Positions 11,862 to 23,983 are shown, counted from the stretch's first letter. The stretch: DNA of 64,000 bases from Cenococcum geophilum 1.58 (GCA_001692895.1 KV748224.1:372001-436000); one strand, 5' to 3'. Numbers and translations: made by a program. Notes: generated from the sequence alone by a model not told the origin.

Positions 11862-13758
11862 CTATGTATTATTATATTTCACATGTGGTGTGCTCGTTAA
11901 ACCACCCTCCAGCTCCGTTTTATACTCTCCTGTGGGTAACTCAAGCGGAATTTGCACACTATCGATTTGCGGCAGATCCGACTGATATGCGGAAGCAGGC
12001 TTCTTCCGAGGTGGTACCGTATCGGCTGGCGCTTCTGATACATTTTGGTTTTGAGGCATCCTGTCATTCTTCTTTGATTTTTGTTTCCGCAAGAGGAAAA
12101 ATAGAGCAACTCCAATCAACATAAGTCCGCCAAATGCCGCTCCTACACTAATACCAGCCTTTGCGCCGGTGCTCAACCCTGACTTGGGCACAGAGGTTAA
12201 CGAGCTAGAAGATATAAGCCTCCCGGTTCCGGTAATTGAGCGTGGACTGCTCTTGCTCGGTGTAATGATCAGATCAGTGACAACATTTCCATTGCTATCT
12301 TTGACAGTGTGCACTACAGTGGTAACAGTGACATCGACAAGCTGTCCACGGGTACCATTATTTCCATAGGTAATAATCTCTGGAAGCCCAGGCGGAGGAG
12401 TAGGCAACGCCCACTGAGTAGCAAGGGTGAAATCAATGGATGTTAACTGTCTAATAAGGGATGGCGCACACGCTGGAGCCGACGTTGAACCTAGATAAGC
12501 GTATTGCCCGTAGAAAGCTTCGAGATTAAATTGGTTGAGAGTATCATGAAGCGAGTCATACGGTTTTTTCAACTGGACGTTTCCTTTATCGTCGATGTCA
12601 ACAATTCCATAGTTTGTTTTATCGTATGACTGCACATTAGCCCATTCATAGATTAAGCCTCCTGAAATTGGTCCGAAAGGAACCGTGACCGCCGCGTGGG
12701 TGTCATAGAGTAGCTGAGTGTCTGGCCATGAATCCGCTGACTGGTAGGAATTTTGAGAACCGAGCATACTACGATAGGCCATGAAATAAACAGGTATTGA
12801 TGTATCGGAGAGATTTCTAACGAGCCCACCGTATCCCGCCCAGCTCTCACTACGTTGAGTAGAGATGTCCGTGACATTATCAAAATACCTAATGTCTACG
12901 ATGCCCATGAAATCAGCTCGAGACATATCGTTATCTGAACCCGTGGTGGTACACTGGATATAGTCAAGTAAGTTGCCGTACGTTTGGGCGTCGGTATAGG
13001 TATTTTCTTGCAAATATATTGTCATGCCGGTAGGTATGTAGCGGCTAGCATGGCGACTAATGTATTCTTTGGTGTCGCGAATGATAGCCTGTTCGGTCAG
13101 CCGGAGCCACATGGGTAAAGGTAAATTGGTGTGATCCCTACTCTCATTATCGGCTGCTCTATTAGAATGTTCTGGGTAGGGTCTATGATCGTGTAATATA
13201 GAGCTTCCACGCCCAAAAGGTTATCGTAGTCCTTCACAGCATCTACCACCGCGAATGTGTCTTGCATCAATTCCATTGTGTAAGCCGCGGCAGGGTCTTC
13301 TGAATTTGAAGAGAATATGGGGATAAACCGTAGAGGGACTATGATATAAATTCCCACCGCATTAAATATGGAGAAACAGTCATCGTGATTCTGAGCTGGA
13401 TCGATAGCACCAACATAGATGGTATTGATACCAAGTCTCTGGAACAAAGCTGCGTCCCTTGTACATATTTCGGGGTCGGCAAGCGGATCCGCAGCAGTGA
13501 TGTCAGTTGTTGTATTGGATAGGTAATATCTAAACTTGTAATTAGTGCTAAAAAAAAAAGGGAGCAATATTGATTCTGTGCAACTTACATCATGCCAACA
13601 ATCGTGAACGACGTGTTGGTCTTGGTGTTAACCCAGTATCGACTTTGTCTCCCGATTATGTCCAGCGACAAAGAGGGTTTTAGAAATAACATCCATAATA
13701 AAGAGATGAGTCTGAAATACTGACATACAGTCAGTCCTTGTCGCGTCGCATGTTCCAT
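11862..13758 (-). CDS. GH72-family (beta-1,3-glucanosyltransferase-like) membrane protein lacking both catalytic glutamates
   Basis: Three-exon model of 594 residues: 13758-13589, 13529-13142 and 13088-11862. Intron 1 (59 nt) has GTAAGT, an ACTAAT branch site and TTTAG; intron 2 (53 nt) has GTAGGG, CTGAC and ACAG. The start gives a hydrophobic leader (LISLLWMLFL, residues 17-26). The ectodomain follows the Gas/Gel/Phr family: RYWVN near 40, DPLADPEICTRD at 71-82, LGINTIYV at 89-96, a DDC motif at 106-108, RDTKEYI at 190-196, RYIPTGM at 202-208, GGLIYEW at 329-335. The family transfers beta-1,3-glucan chains in the cell wall using Glu in GNE and Glu in SEYG. Here the first region reads GVEALYYTIID (163-173) and the second YFMAYR (287-292), with Ala at 290. 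The C-terminus has Ser/Thr-rich sequence, one membrane segment (about 497-519) and a 75-residue charged tail instead of a GPI signal. Catalysis is unlikely; a sensor, scaffold or decaying paralogue are alternatives. Confidence 0.8.
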
Positions 13759-14240
13759 TTTGGCTTACCATGTTCCCCTGAAGTTGCTTGCGTCTCGAAG
13801 CTTGCATAGCTTGCACCTTTTCTGTAAGAGCTGCGGAAGATGCACGAGAGGAACAGTCCTGCGGTAAACTTTCTATTACACAAGTTCTAGGTTCTGGACG
13901 CATACACGATCACACTGCTTGCAAAAGGAGAGCAGTCACGAATGGTAGGTGCGGAGGGGAACAACAGACAGACAAAAGCGAAACGCAATCACTACTACGC
14001 AATTCCTCGTGATCGCTCGAGCCATCTTCTATCTTGTTTATGCATCAAGTGTCACTTGGCGGCTTTTTTGTCTTCAATAATTTGACTAAACAGTTAGGCT
14101 TTATGCACTGTGCCTCCATGCACTGCGCCTTAATCGTGAGCATTTCCTTTAGCGTAATCTGCGCCGCACGAGCAAGCTGGCCACCTCAAAACTCACCAAA
14201 AAAAACAATATTTTATATTTAATGTCTTAACAACCACTTA
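13759..14240. other. Upstream region of the GH72-like gene; no gene recognised
   Basis: Balanced-composition sequence that should hold the promoter and 5' UTR of the minus-strand gene. Short open frames on both strands have no recognisable similarity. The composition turns AT-rich at about 14200, where the repeat block starts. Confidence 0.4.
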
Positions 14241-14273
14241 ATAATAATTTTTAATAATTTAGATTTAGACTTT

Positions 14274-14432
14274 TATATACGCTCTGCAGCTTCTATTAAA
14301 GCTATATAGTGATTAGTTTAGTGGTTTTTAAAATATAGTAATTCAGCTTTATTTTGGCCCCCAAATTATAATATCTTAAAAACCACTAAACTAATTACTA
14401 TGCAATTTTAATAGAAGCTGCAGAGCGCATAT
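14274..14432. repeat. Foldback element with about 57-bp inverted arms
   Basis: The left arm (14274-14332, core CTCTGCAGCTTCTATTAAA) and the right arm (14376-14432) are near-perfect reverse complements around a 43-nt centre that contains GGCCCCC. It codes for nothing and has the shape of a small MITE or foldback element. No clear target duplication was found. Confidence 0.8.
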
Positions 14433-14689
14433 GTCTGGCCAACTGCTTTAAATAAACTTTGGGCTTCAGCACAAAATAGCCTATCAAGGTTCTCTCAGTT
14501 GGCTCATCCGCTTCGCCGAGGAGTTTGAGGAGGCGCCAACCCCTGCTCCCGCCCCACTTCAGCGTACACATCCCCACTCTAATGCCACAGGCCCTTTTAT
14601 GCAAACTTATGAGCTAATCAGACGGTCACTCTAACTTATTAGCCAATAGAACGCAGAACTACCCCCTACCACCCCTGCCACCTTTAAAA
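14433..14689. other. Spacer, no gene recognised
   Basis: About 250 bp of mixed composition between the foldback repeat and the Fot1-like transposon. An open frame on the minus strand (14398-14604) overlaps the foldback arm and resembles nothing known to me. Confidence 0.4.
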
Positions 14690-17260
14690 TTCCTTTATAA
14701 AATATATAAAAGATTATAACTTTAGCGGCGTAAATAACGTGAGCGATAGGGTTATGACGGTCGGCATAGTTATGACGGTTTAGAACATCAAAATTCTGCC
14801 AGATGCCCGATTGCAGGTAAAATACTAGTACAAAGCATCGCACAGTACTATAATATTACTAGGTAGTATAAAGCCTTATTTTTATATCAAAGAGGCTCTA
14901 TATTAATATTTTATGGCGTTTTAGTTTCTAATTGCTCCTCAATTGACTCCATAACGTCGTCAATTTTAATATTATCCTCGTCCTTATCTGACACCTTATT
15001 ATCGCCGCTTAATCTATCTAGCCCTTCCTTATCCTCTGCCTGTGTAGACTATATAGCCTATTAAGAATCATTCTTTAGAGCCCTTACGGCGTCTTGTAGA
15101 GCAATAGAGCAAGCTATAACCTTTATAGCTGCAGTAGAGGAGTCCTCCTACTGCTTCTGTAGTATTGCTAGGGCTTCTGCCGTTAATTGCGCCTCCTCTA
15201 CTGCTTTGGCAGCTGCTATATAAGCTCTTAGTGTCTTCTTCTTAGCAGCGACGTTATTTATGGCTGCTAACGCCTTCTGTACCTTCTTTAAGCCCCTTAC
15301 CACACCTTCTAGATTCCTCTTATGTCGATCTGTAATGCCTTTAGCCGTCTTTACAGCAGCATAAGCCTTTTTCCTTTCTTAAACTTGCCCTTACGCAATT
15401 ATAGCTGCGTCCCGTTTATTCCTCCCAAGGCGCCCCCTAGTATCCCCAGCCCGCTACTTAGTCTCTTCTACTACTACCTTAGCGGCAATAAGTGCTTTAG
15501 CTAATTCAGTAGTAAGAACTAATTAAGTAGAAAGCACTAGCCGTTTCTATTTCTTCTTAGCCCTTTTTTCTACAGCGCCGTTACAAAGCTTAGTGTTTTC
15601 CTATTATAGTATTTCTATACCTTCCTCTAATAAATCCATATAACTTATAAGCTTCTTAATAACTGCTTTAACTGCGTCGGATAAGGTATCTAGGTAATGG
15701 ATTGTATAGCTATACCAAGCTTAATTAGAGTAACTTTTTGGAGTCCTTAGATGTAGAGGTAAGAATAAAAGCATAAATTTATTTAGAGGGGGTATAGATA
15801 GCTATGTAGAAGGTTTTTTTTATAAGGCGTTGGAGGACCTAATTAGGGTTAAAAAAAAGAAGGCCTGCTACTTTAAAGGCGCTATTAATTAGTTCGGGGG
15901 TGTATATATAGGGTTAAATCTTACCTAGAATTTTTAGAAAGTAGTCTCTATTAATACCAGTAATACCGCAAGCTATATACTTGTCGACTTTAGCTAAATA
16001 GAGGCGCTTAAGCATTAAAAAGATAACAAGATCTAGAGGCTGTAGGAGGTATATTAAGTGGAGTAAAAGATAAATAGGTATAATCTTATAGTTCTAGCAG
16101 AACTCTATAAAGTTAATATTAGTATAAGAACTATAACCGTCCATAATAAGCAATTAATATCTATAATATTTAATATCCAGGCTGTCGATTTTAGAGGCCT
16201 TCTATGCTTTTATTTGTTGGGTATATCGTTTAAAATATCCAAGCCACTTAAAGCCTATTTCTTCATTTAACTAACTATTTTTTATTATTCTAATTAAACA
16301 GTCGCCTATGGCTTCCTCTGCGGTCTCCTATAGAGAATCTATATACTACTATCCTTTAAAAATAACAAATAGTGGAATTATTTGCCTATATATACCAATT
16401 ACGCCTACCTAGATAACCTATTCTCTATTCCTATTAATTATCTTAAAATTAATAACTCTTTCTCTTAAAGTAACTATTTTAGTAGTAAAAGCTAGTCCCA
16501 TTATAAAGCCTGTATCGTCTATATTTTATATATTAAATTCATTAATATTATACCGGGTAACGGCACTATGGTAGTTGGAAAAGAACCTCTTAATATAGCT
16601 AGGGTTGTTATAAGCAAAAGCTTATTTTTAATTAATTAAATATATATAGCAGTAACAAGACTCTTCTTGCCGTTTTAGGAAAGTGTACACCCACTTCTTG
16701 CCTAAAGGCTAGATTTAAAGGTATTAAGGAAGGTTAGCATACTTCCGTTTAAGCACTATAGTCGCAATTATTTAAACAGTATGTTGGCGATATAGAAACC
16801 CGGCGTTAGCAAGATATATACAGTGCTAGGTAATTATATCTTCGCTAGCAATAGTAATACAATTCTGGTTAATATGGGCAACTTTATAAGGCTGTTATTT
16901 TCCATTAAGGTGATACCGAAATGTCTACGTATCTAATCTATAGGCTTTTACGTAGGCCTCCCAACCGTGATAAAGGCTAGAACGCTAGACAGTGGTAGTA
17001 ATCTATATAATCTTGTCAAAGTTGGGTTATAGAGGCCAGCGGGGCATTATAGTATTAATAATAATATTCTTAATTATAATGCAAGCATTTAAAATAGAGG
17101 TAAGTTTTCTAATGTTTTAATTTTAGGACCGGTAATATGCTTAATTAGGCGAGTGGTAAATCTATTTAGGAAGGCGGTAAAGCCCTACCGTTATAACCCT
17201 ATCGCTTACGTTATACTAGCTATAGTCTTAGTGTATAATATATTTAAATTATAATTTTTT
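14690..17260 (-). mobile_element. Fot1/pogo-type (Tc1/mariner superfamily) DNA transposon, dead
   Basis: Inverted terminal or subterminal repeats are visible: TAACGTGAGCGATAGGGTTA (14735-14754) on the left and its degraded reverse complement at 17194-17214 on the right, both followed inward by a GACGG-type sequence. The transposase remnant between them is on the minus strand. Outer limits are approximate, because the AT-rich flanks (about 14690-14735 and 17214-17260) are only loosely matched. Confidence 0.75.
14890..17000 (-). pseudogene. Fot1/pogo-like transposase, RIP-broken
   Basis: Minus-strand reading at about 16155-16000 gives LLIMDGYSSYTNINFIEFC, then a degraded QPLDL segment and VDKYI. 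This corresponds to the second catalytic aspartate region (LxxDGHxSH) and the HxLQPLD motif of DDE transposases in the Fot1/pogo group. It continues through a GITGINRDYFLKIL-like segment (about 15990-15930) to a low-complexity acidic/alanine-rich C-terminal part. The first aspartate and N-terminal helix-turn-helix regions lie further right but are poorly preserved. Frequent stops rule out function. Confidence 0.75.
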
Positions 17261-17393
17261 ATTTAATTATAATAATTATAATTAGCTAACTACTATATTA
17301 AGGGGTAAAACATAGCCTTAAAGTTCAAAAACGCGTTTTTAAAACTAGTCCTTTTCTAATAACTGTATTAAAATAACAGCCATACTTTACTAC

Positions 17394-17635
17394 TGTGGGA
17401 GGGTACGACCACTCTCAGATAGGAAAGTCACAGTGCCGTCTGTCTGTCTGTCGGTCGGTCGGTCGGTCGGTCGGTCGGTCGTCAGTCGTAATCAATCAGT
17501 AGGAAAGCAGTCAGTAAGAAGAAAGGAAAGAATGTATTCCGGTAGGTCGTGATAGAGAGAAGGAGAGAAGCCGCAGGCTCTATATATACAGGAAAATGCC
17601 AAGGCACTAAGTAGTGGCCCATTTACCCCACCACA
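17394..17635 (-). repeat. 3' LTR of the Gag-only element (left)
   Basis: Begins TGTGGGAGGG and ends CCCACCACA, with a (GGTC)n microsatellite of about 8 units at 17450-17479. It matches 23734-23983 nearly base for base. Confidence 0.95.
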
Positions 17636-17649
17636 TACCTCCCCCACTA

Positions 17650-20600
17650 AGAACGTTGTCCCCTAACGTTCTATGCTATAGAAGAATAGCTAAACGAAAG
17701 TAAAGCAAAAGCAGAATAGAAAAAGGAAAGCATACCCCTAAAAGAACTCAGATAACCCTATCCTCGGCTCTCCTATAGAACTGTTTTACAGTGCCCCTCT
17801 GTTACCTATAGCTAAGATCTAACCTAGCAACTAGGACAGCAGTAAACTAGAAATAATAACGGTAGCAGTAATAGCAGCAACAGTAACGGTAGTAGTAATA
17901 GTAATACGGCAGATAGTCAGCGCGGTAGAATACTCGGTAGAAGAATTCGGTAATAGTTTGTAAATAGTAGGACATCTAGTAGCAGAACTTTTGGTAGCAG
18001 AAATCTCGGTAGCGGCAGACGGTCGATGGCAGTTAGTTGGTAGCAGTCGGTTGATACAGTAGTAGCAGTAGCAGTAGCAGCAGTGACAGAACGGTCAATA
18101 ACAGAACGGTTGGTAGCAGTCGGTCGGAGGCAGCTAGTCGGGCGGCGGCGGGGCGATTGAAACGGTAGGGTCTGGCGGTTGGGAGAGCCACAGTAGAATA
18201 GCTAAAACAGCATTAGGCCTAGAACAGGTCGGTTGGAATAGTTGGACGATATAGCAGATCCGGCAGATCTAGCAGCGGTATAGATCTGGCGCAGTAAGAT
18301 AGAACAGTAGAGACGGAATAGTCGGCATAGCAATGGTAGTAGTGGCAGCGGTAGAACAGCTGGTTGGCAGCAGTAGAACGGATCGGTTGGAATAGCAGTA
18401 TAGAACGGCATGACAGACCTAGTAGATCTAGCAGTAAATAGACCTAGCAGCGGTATAGATCTAGGACGGTAGAGACAGTAGTCGGTTAAGACAGCAAGGA
18501 TAAAATAGCTGGACGGAATAGCGGCAGCAGCAGCGGCGACGGCAGGCCAGTCGATTAAAATGGCAGAGACTATGGCCCGACTCGCTAGTTCGGCTGGTCG
18601 TTTGATATCAGGACTCTGCATCTAGCTCTGCATCGGTCTGCATCGTACGCGGCTCTCAATTGAGGCTCTGTCGGTGGCTTTGCATCAGGTCCTGCATTAT
18701 TAGGCTTTACNTCCGCATCGTTCTGCATCTGGCTGTGCATCAGGCTGCGCATCAGGCTGTGCATCAGTAGCTCTGCATTGCATACTCTGCGTCCGTGTTC
18801 GCACCCGTGGTTCTAGAACGTCGACTGGCGATGCTTCCGATGATCTACCGACTGTGTACTGATTTCCTATACAGGCCTAGTCTCTGTGTACGTGTCTGCG
18901 TGCGTGCCTTTATGCCTGCTTTGACGGCTGGACGAAGACTGTCTAATTGGTCGGCGATGACGTGCTGCAACTGATCGTTCGGTCGTTTGATTAAGGTAGA
19001 AAGTCGGCCCGGTTGAAGGCCCTGGTTGTCCTGATTTAAATGCGGAGACGGCGTTCAGCTGATTGAGATCTGACGAGGCCCTGGTTTGACTTAAGGTGTC
19101 TTCTGCTGCATGTACGACTGAGGCTTTGCATCTATAGACAATTGATTAAAGCTTCCGTGTAGACGTCCGATTGGTTAAGGTTCCGCATCTGTCGTTGATT
19201 AAGGCTTCGCATATGTCGGCGTCCAGTTAAGCTGCCGTACTGTTGTCCAATTAAGGCTCTGCACCTGTATGCTCCATATCCGTAGACTCCCTATGCGACT
19301 CCGTGTGAGACTCCGTGTAAAGCTCCGTATCTATGTCTGCAGGAAAGATCGTTCTAGTTAACTAATCCGTAAGCGTTGAGACGGGCGGCAATCGATTAAT
19401 AAGGAGGGGATAGCTAAGGGAAGAGGCTCTCGCAGAGGCTCTAAAACGTTAATTGACCGTGTTTCTGATGTTCTTCTGGCCGTGTACTGGTTTCCTGGTT
19501 AGGTCTAGTGCCTGCGTGCCTGCTATTGTAGAATCTTTGACTGCTGATCGAAGACGTCTGACGGCGACGGTGACTGATTTGATTTGACTGTGACAACGTA
19601 TAATTAACTGACGTTTAGATAGGGTATTAGGTCGGCCTGACCGAAGGCTCTAATTTAACGACTTGACTGTAGAGGCAGCGTTTAACTGATTAGGATTTGA
19701 CAGAGGCTCTGGCTTGACTTAAGGTGTCTTCTGCTGTATATATAATCGAAGCTCTGCATCCGTAGGTTCGGCATCTGCGGACAATTGATTAAGACTCTAG
19801 CTGCACAGTCGTTCGGTTAAAGCCTTGTATCTATGTAGTTGATTAAGGCTCCGCATTGTATAATTAGGGCTCTTAGTGTCCACTAGACGTCTAACCCAAA
19901 GACCCGTCTTAAGACTTCCTTCTTTGTGAGCACTAACGGTAGCTTCCTCTGAACCACTATAATAGGCCTAGCGCTTTTATAGGACGTCCCTGATAGCTGC
20001 TTTCTTCCTTTCCTAAACCGTTCTTGCTCTTGGCTTCTTTGGTGCATCCTTAGGCTTTTACGGCTGCTTCTTTATTCCTGCTGCTGGTAGTATACTCGCG
20101 CATCCTTAATCTTCCTCCGGCTTAAGAGCCTTCTTGGGATTGTCTTCTGCTTCTAGTCTCTTAATTACTGTCCTGCTAACTCCATGCTTTATCTAAGTTG
20201 TCCTTTAAAACCATCCGGTGGCAGTTTCTCGGCTGTTATAACTATCTCCGTCGCATATCCCTTGCCCTTATGTCCACAATACAGCCCTTTATTAAGACGA
20301 CCTCTAAAGGAAAGCGCTGGCTCCTGTATGTCTAATTCCTATTTCCCTTGTAATCCTTAATACGGTCCTTCACTAGCTCAGCCAGACGCGACTTGGTCCC
20401 GTCTTCAGTTGTATAAAGATAGCTTGTGTACGCGGTGCTTTGTTACTAATATTATGCTACTGCCTTTATATAAGTCCCTTTCTTACCGCGGTGTCCGTTC
20501 TTATCGTGCAGCCGGTATAGTACTGAATTCGGGTGGCAGTGGCAGAGCTGTAATTAGCTATTGTTTGAATAGGGAACAAAGTCGGCCCGGTCGAAGGCTC

Positions 20601-21100
20601 TAATTTGATGACATTTGACTGATTCGATTCAGTGACGGCGACGTGCTGATATTAAGGCTCTGGCTTGATTCGATTCCTTGACTAGTTATAGCTTCTGTGC
20701 AGTCATTCGATTTGATTAAGGCTTCTGTGCTGTCGATTGATTAAGGCTCTGCGTGCAGCTCTGCATCTGGCTCTGCATCGTATAATCGGCTCTGCATCTG
20801 TGCAATCAATTAAGGCTCTCGGTATCCGTTCTTATTGTGCAGCTGTCATCAAATTCTAGGGGCGGTGTAGAGTTCTACCGGCTCTATTGCTAAATAGACT
20901 AATTAGGATTTTCCGTGCTGGGTATAGAAAATCGCTATTAGCTTGGTGATAGGCGGTGAGCTGAGCTGACATCTCTATAGTAGGTTATTGCGACTGACGC
21001 GTCTTAACGCGTTGCGATTAAGAATATAAACAAGAAAGGAGCTTTAGGAAATACTGTAACTAAACAGACAAATAGAAATCTTTTACGCGGCCGTTACCTA
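17650..21100. other. Non-coding low-complexity interior of the Gag-only element
   Basis: Holds GTAGCAGTAG and GGTCGGTAGC-type trinucleotide-rich tracts (17850-18620), then GGCTCTGCATC-type runs (18640-20830). A 139-codon open frame at 18202-18621 (minus) is built from the repeats and is not considered a gene. One unresolved base lies at 18711. Confidence 0.6.
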
Positions 21101-23000
21101 CGTCCCCTCCCCCACCTTAGAACTTGACTATCCCCTAGTTAAATATCCTACGCCTCCTGCGGAGCCTGCTGTGGATTAATGGTTTTAAGCGTCCGTCTCT
21201 AATGACCGTCTCTAAGGGTTGGATGATTCTGATAGTAGTCCTCCCTAGCTTCAGCTGTCTTATTTGTAGGCTATGACCTAATCTATATGTAATCTCCTGG
21301 TTGTACATTATTCTCCTGTGGCTTAGTGGCTGTCCTACTATCTCTAAAGGTTATACGATTTTAATAGTAGTCCCCCCAGTTCGTACTTTTCTCGTCACTA
21401 ATCTTTAGCGCTGCTCCGTTATGGAAAGCTAGTTGCTATGTCTGTTCTTTCCTTGGTCTATCTAGGTCAGTTCCTTAGTACGTACGGAGCCAGTCCTTGA
21501 TACCCTTCAGTCGTCCTTCATTGCCGAGCCATGGAAGTACAGGTCCAGGCCAATTGCATGTCCTAGCTACCAGTCTTCTTCGATCAGACAGATATATAAG
21601 TCCTTACTAAATAAGATCCTTTAACCCCTAACATTCGTACTTAGTGAAACGGTGACTTCCTCCGCATCCAAAACAGGTCCATCGGCCCGGGCCAGATCGC
21701 GTGCCATCCTGCTGACCCCGTGCGTCCCGCTGCGGTCGTCCAAAGGCAGTAGAATCTTGCGGATATCGGAAGTCCTGCGGATATCGAGAGTCCTGCGGAG
21801 GTCGGAAGTCCTGCGGATATCGAAAGTCTTGTAGAGGCCGGGTGCTATTCTGCCAGTCTTCGTATCCTAGTGCCAGGCCATATCCTTGTGCTAGGCTTTA
21901 AACTACAGCTTGATCTGTGGCGGGTAACTGCTGCTGCATTAGGGCTCCTCCGTGTACACCTGGTCCAACTGGGTCCGTTTTCTGGCTAGCTTAACGGGCG
22001 TCGGCTATCTTATTTGGCTGAAAGATCGCAGGTAGTCGAAGGGTAGCATCTTTGCCTATAACTAGCTGCTGATTACGGAACTGCTCAACCAGCTAACGAA
22101 GGCTCTGCTCCTCGGGGTCCATTTTCAACAGACGATCCGCGCCCTCATATAAACTAAGCCTGTCCTCTATGGCTCTCTGTAACTAATAGAAGTCAAAGGA
22201 CTCTCGTCTATCTAGATCAGCTCCCGTTTTGGCCATAGCATGCCTTTAATATTTAAGCGGAAGTCCTTTTACAAACCAGTACCCTCGCTAAGCGTTCCCT
22301 AGATTACCTACCTACGTAACCCTTTAGGAGATCAGTGTAAACTGCCTGCAGTACTCGCGTACGCTGCTTGGCGGACTATCCCTACACTGCCGTACATAGG
22401 CTTCCAAGAATTCTACCGTTTCCATTTGTCGAAATTGGTCACTTCCTCGGTATTCTGCCCTAAGCTTTCTCACAAGCTCCGTCCAGTCACCAGCTATAAA
22501 TTCAGGTAAGCTTCAGATCCACATCCCTATCCAGTAATCGCAGTACTCCGGAAGGCCCTAGTGCTTCTCCTTACTCGTTATATGGTGTCGGACGCATAGT
22601 CGCTCGTACTGCTCGATAAACTGTAACACATCCTGTCCTATAAAGTACGGAGTTCCAGCAGCTCCTGAGGCTGGCATCAGCTGGACCATAACGTAGATCC
22701 TGTCTCGAGCTGTCAACTGCTGGTCATAAGGTGCATCTAGAGCTTCCTTAGGAGCTTGCAGGCGGTCCTCGCGGTTCTTGTCCTTCGTCCGCCGAGAGTC
22801 AGTCCTAGGTATCGCGGGTGAACGCTACGGTAGGTCTGCTTGCATTGCCGCCTGAGGTAATAGTATCCTAGATAGCTATCCTAGTGTTGGCTTATACTCA
22901 GCAAAAGAAGTATAGGCTTCGGTTCCTTCTAACTGCTTCTTAACGCCTGGAGGTCGGTCTTCCTGAGAGAGCACGGTATCTTCATCTACGGCCACTGGGT
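21100..23000 (-). pseudogene. Gag polyprotein of the LARD-like element, few stops
   Basis: Minus-strand reading is almost continuous from about 22850. RRTKDKNREDRLQAPKEAL leads into PYFIGQDVLQFIEQYERLC (about 22660), the start of a retrotransposon Gag capsid region, followed by AGDWTELVRKLRAEYRG, then a WFVKGLP-type motif. Downstream a proline/aspartate repeat (YPQDFR x4, about 21840-21770) precedes a zinc knuckle, CFGCGGSHRFTKYEC, at about 21680-21640. A handful of TAG/TGA codons interrupt the frame, consistent with light RIP at Trp and Gln codons. The knuckle spacing is C-X2-C-X3-H-X6-C, not the usual X2/X4/X4. No protease motif was recognised after it. Confidence 0.75.
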
Positions 23001-23733
23001 CTTAATACGTCCGTCTGTTTTAACCTACCGTTGTTCTATACGGTAGAGTACTGCTAAGCCTTACGCTCTTGCCTATATCTGCTTCTTCACAAAATGCCTC
23101 TAAAGCTGCCTCCAACATAATCCGGATAACTCAAAAGAAGATAAAGCTAAGCCAGAATAGGAAGCTTTCAAGGACAGATCCGATCTCGTATGCTTGCGAC
23201 CTTGCTCGGTATTGTCTCTATTCTTAAAGGGCAGTACTAACTTCCTTTGCCGCCTGATGTCTTAGATCTCGTTGCCATCTAATTAATTAGCCCATGGCTA
23301 CCTGTCGTCTCTACATCTTTAATAAAGCTCTGGCCATGTCCGTGCGGAGGTAGAAGAAATATCGGGTACCTTCAACCGCCGGTCGAAGTTGTCTAATTAG
23401 CTCACTAGTTCGCTTAACGTCCTTACACGTAACTTTCCGAGACCTTTACCACCCCTTTTTACCTCTCTTTGGCCTGTGCGTTAAGTCTGGCTGTCCTATC
23501 TTTTCCGGGACTGCTTAGTTCCCCTTACTGTCCGATACTGTAATTCTCTACTTCTGCTATCTCGTCTGTCTAGCTGGCGGTTCTTTTACAGCTGGTTATT
23601 TTTCTATAGCTAGCGGTTCTTCTATAGTCGTAGTATATTCCTGCGCGTCTCCTGTGTATATAGTTATATGTAGAATGCCAGACTTCTAATCCAAAGAGCT
23701 TGCCGTCGTCCCCACGTGGAATGCCATAAAATA

Positions 23734-23983
23734 TATGGGAGGGTACGACCACTCTCAGATAGGAAAGTCACAGTGCCGTCTGTCTGTCTGTCGGTCGGTC
23801 GGTCGGTCGGTCGGTCGGTCGGTCGGTCGTCAGTCGTAATCAATCAGTAGGAAAGCAGTCAGTAAGAAGAAAGGAAAGAATGTATTCCGGTAGGTCGTGA
23901 TAGAGAGAAGGAGAGAAGCCGCAGGCTCTATATATACAGGAAAATGCCAAGGCACTAAGTAGTGGCCCATTTACCCCACCACA
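23734..23983 (-). repeat. 5' LTR of the Gag-only element (right)
   Basis: Same sequence as 17394-17635 but with two more GGTC units. Its outer dinucleotide has changed from TG to TA at 23734-23735. Transcription would start here on the minus strand. Confidence 0.95.

Larger units (their letters stand above)
17394..23983 (-). mobile_element. Non-autonomous LTR retrotransposon with Gag only (LARD-like)
   Basis: Two direct repeats of 242 and 250 bp bound a 6.1-kb interior. The flanks carry a 4-bp duplication CTAC (17390-17393 and 23984-23987). On the minus strand the LTR begins TGTGGTGGGG and is preceded by a polypurine tract GTGGGGGAGGTA (reverse of 17636-17647), so the element reads right to left. 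The 5' half (about 23000-21100) encodes a Gag with a zinc knuckle. The remaining 3.5 kb (17650-21100) consists of CAG/GCA-rich, GGTC-rich and GGCTCTGC-type low-complexity sequence with no RT, RNase H or integrase motif that I can read. RIP damage is mild compared with its neighbours, which suggests a younger insertion. Confidence 0.85.

Noticed and set aside
13628-13903. 91-codon minus-strand frame with MDVISKTLFVAG resembling a signal peptide for the GH72-like gene
   Set aside because: It is out of frame with the GH72 homology and hits a stop; the start at 13758 stays in frame through to RYWVN without a frameshift.
18202-18621. 139-codon open frame on the minus strand
   Set aside because: Made from trinucleotide-rich repeats in the non-coding part of the LARD-like element; hydrophobic stretches follow from the repeat.
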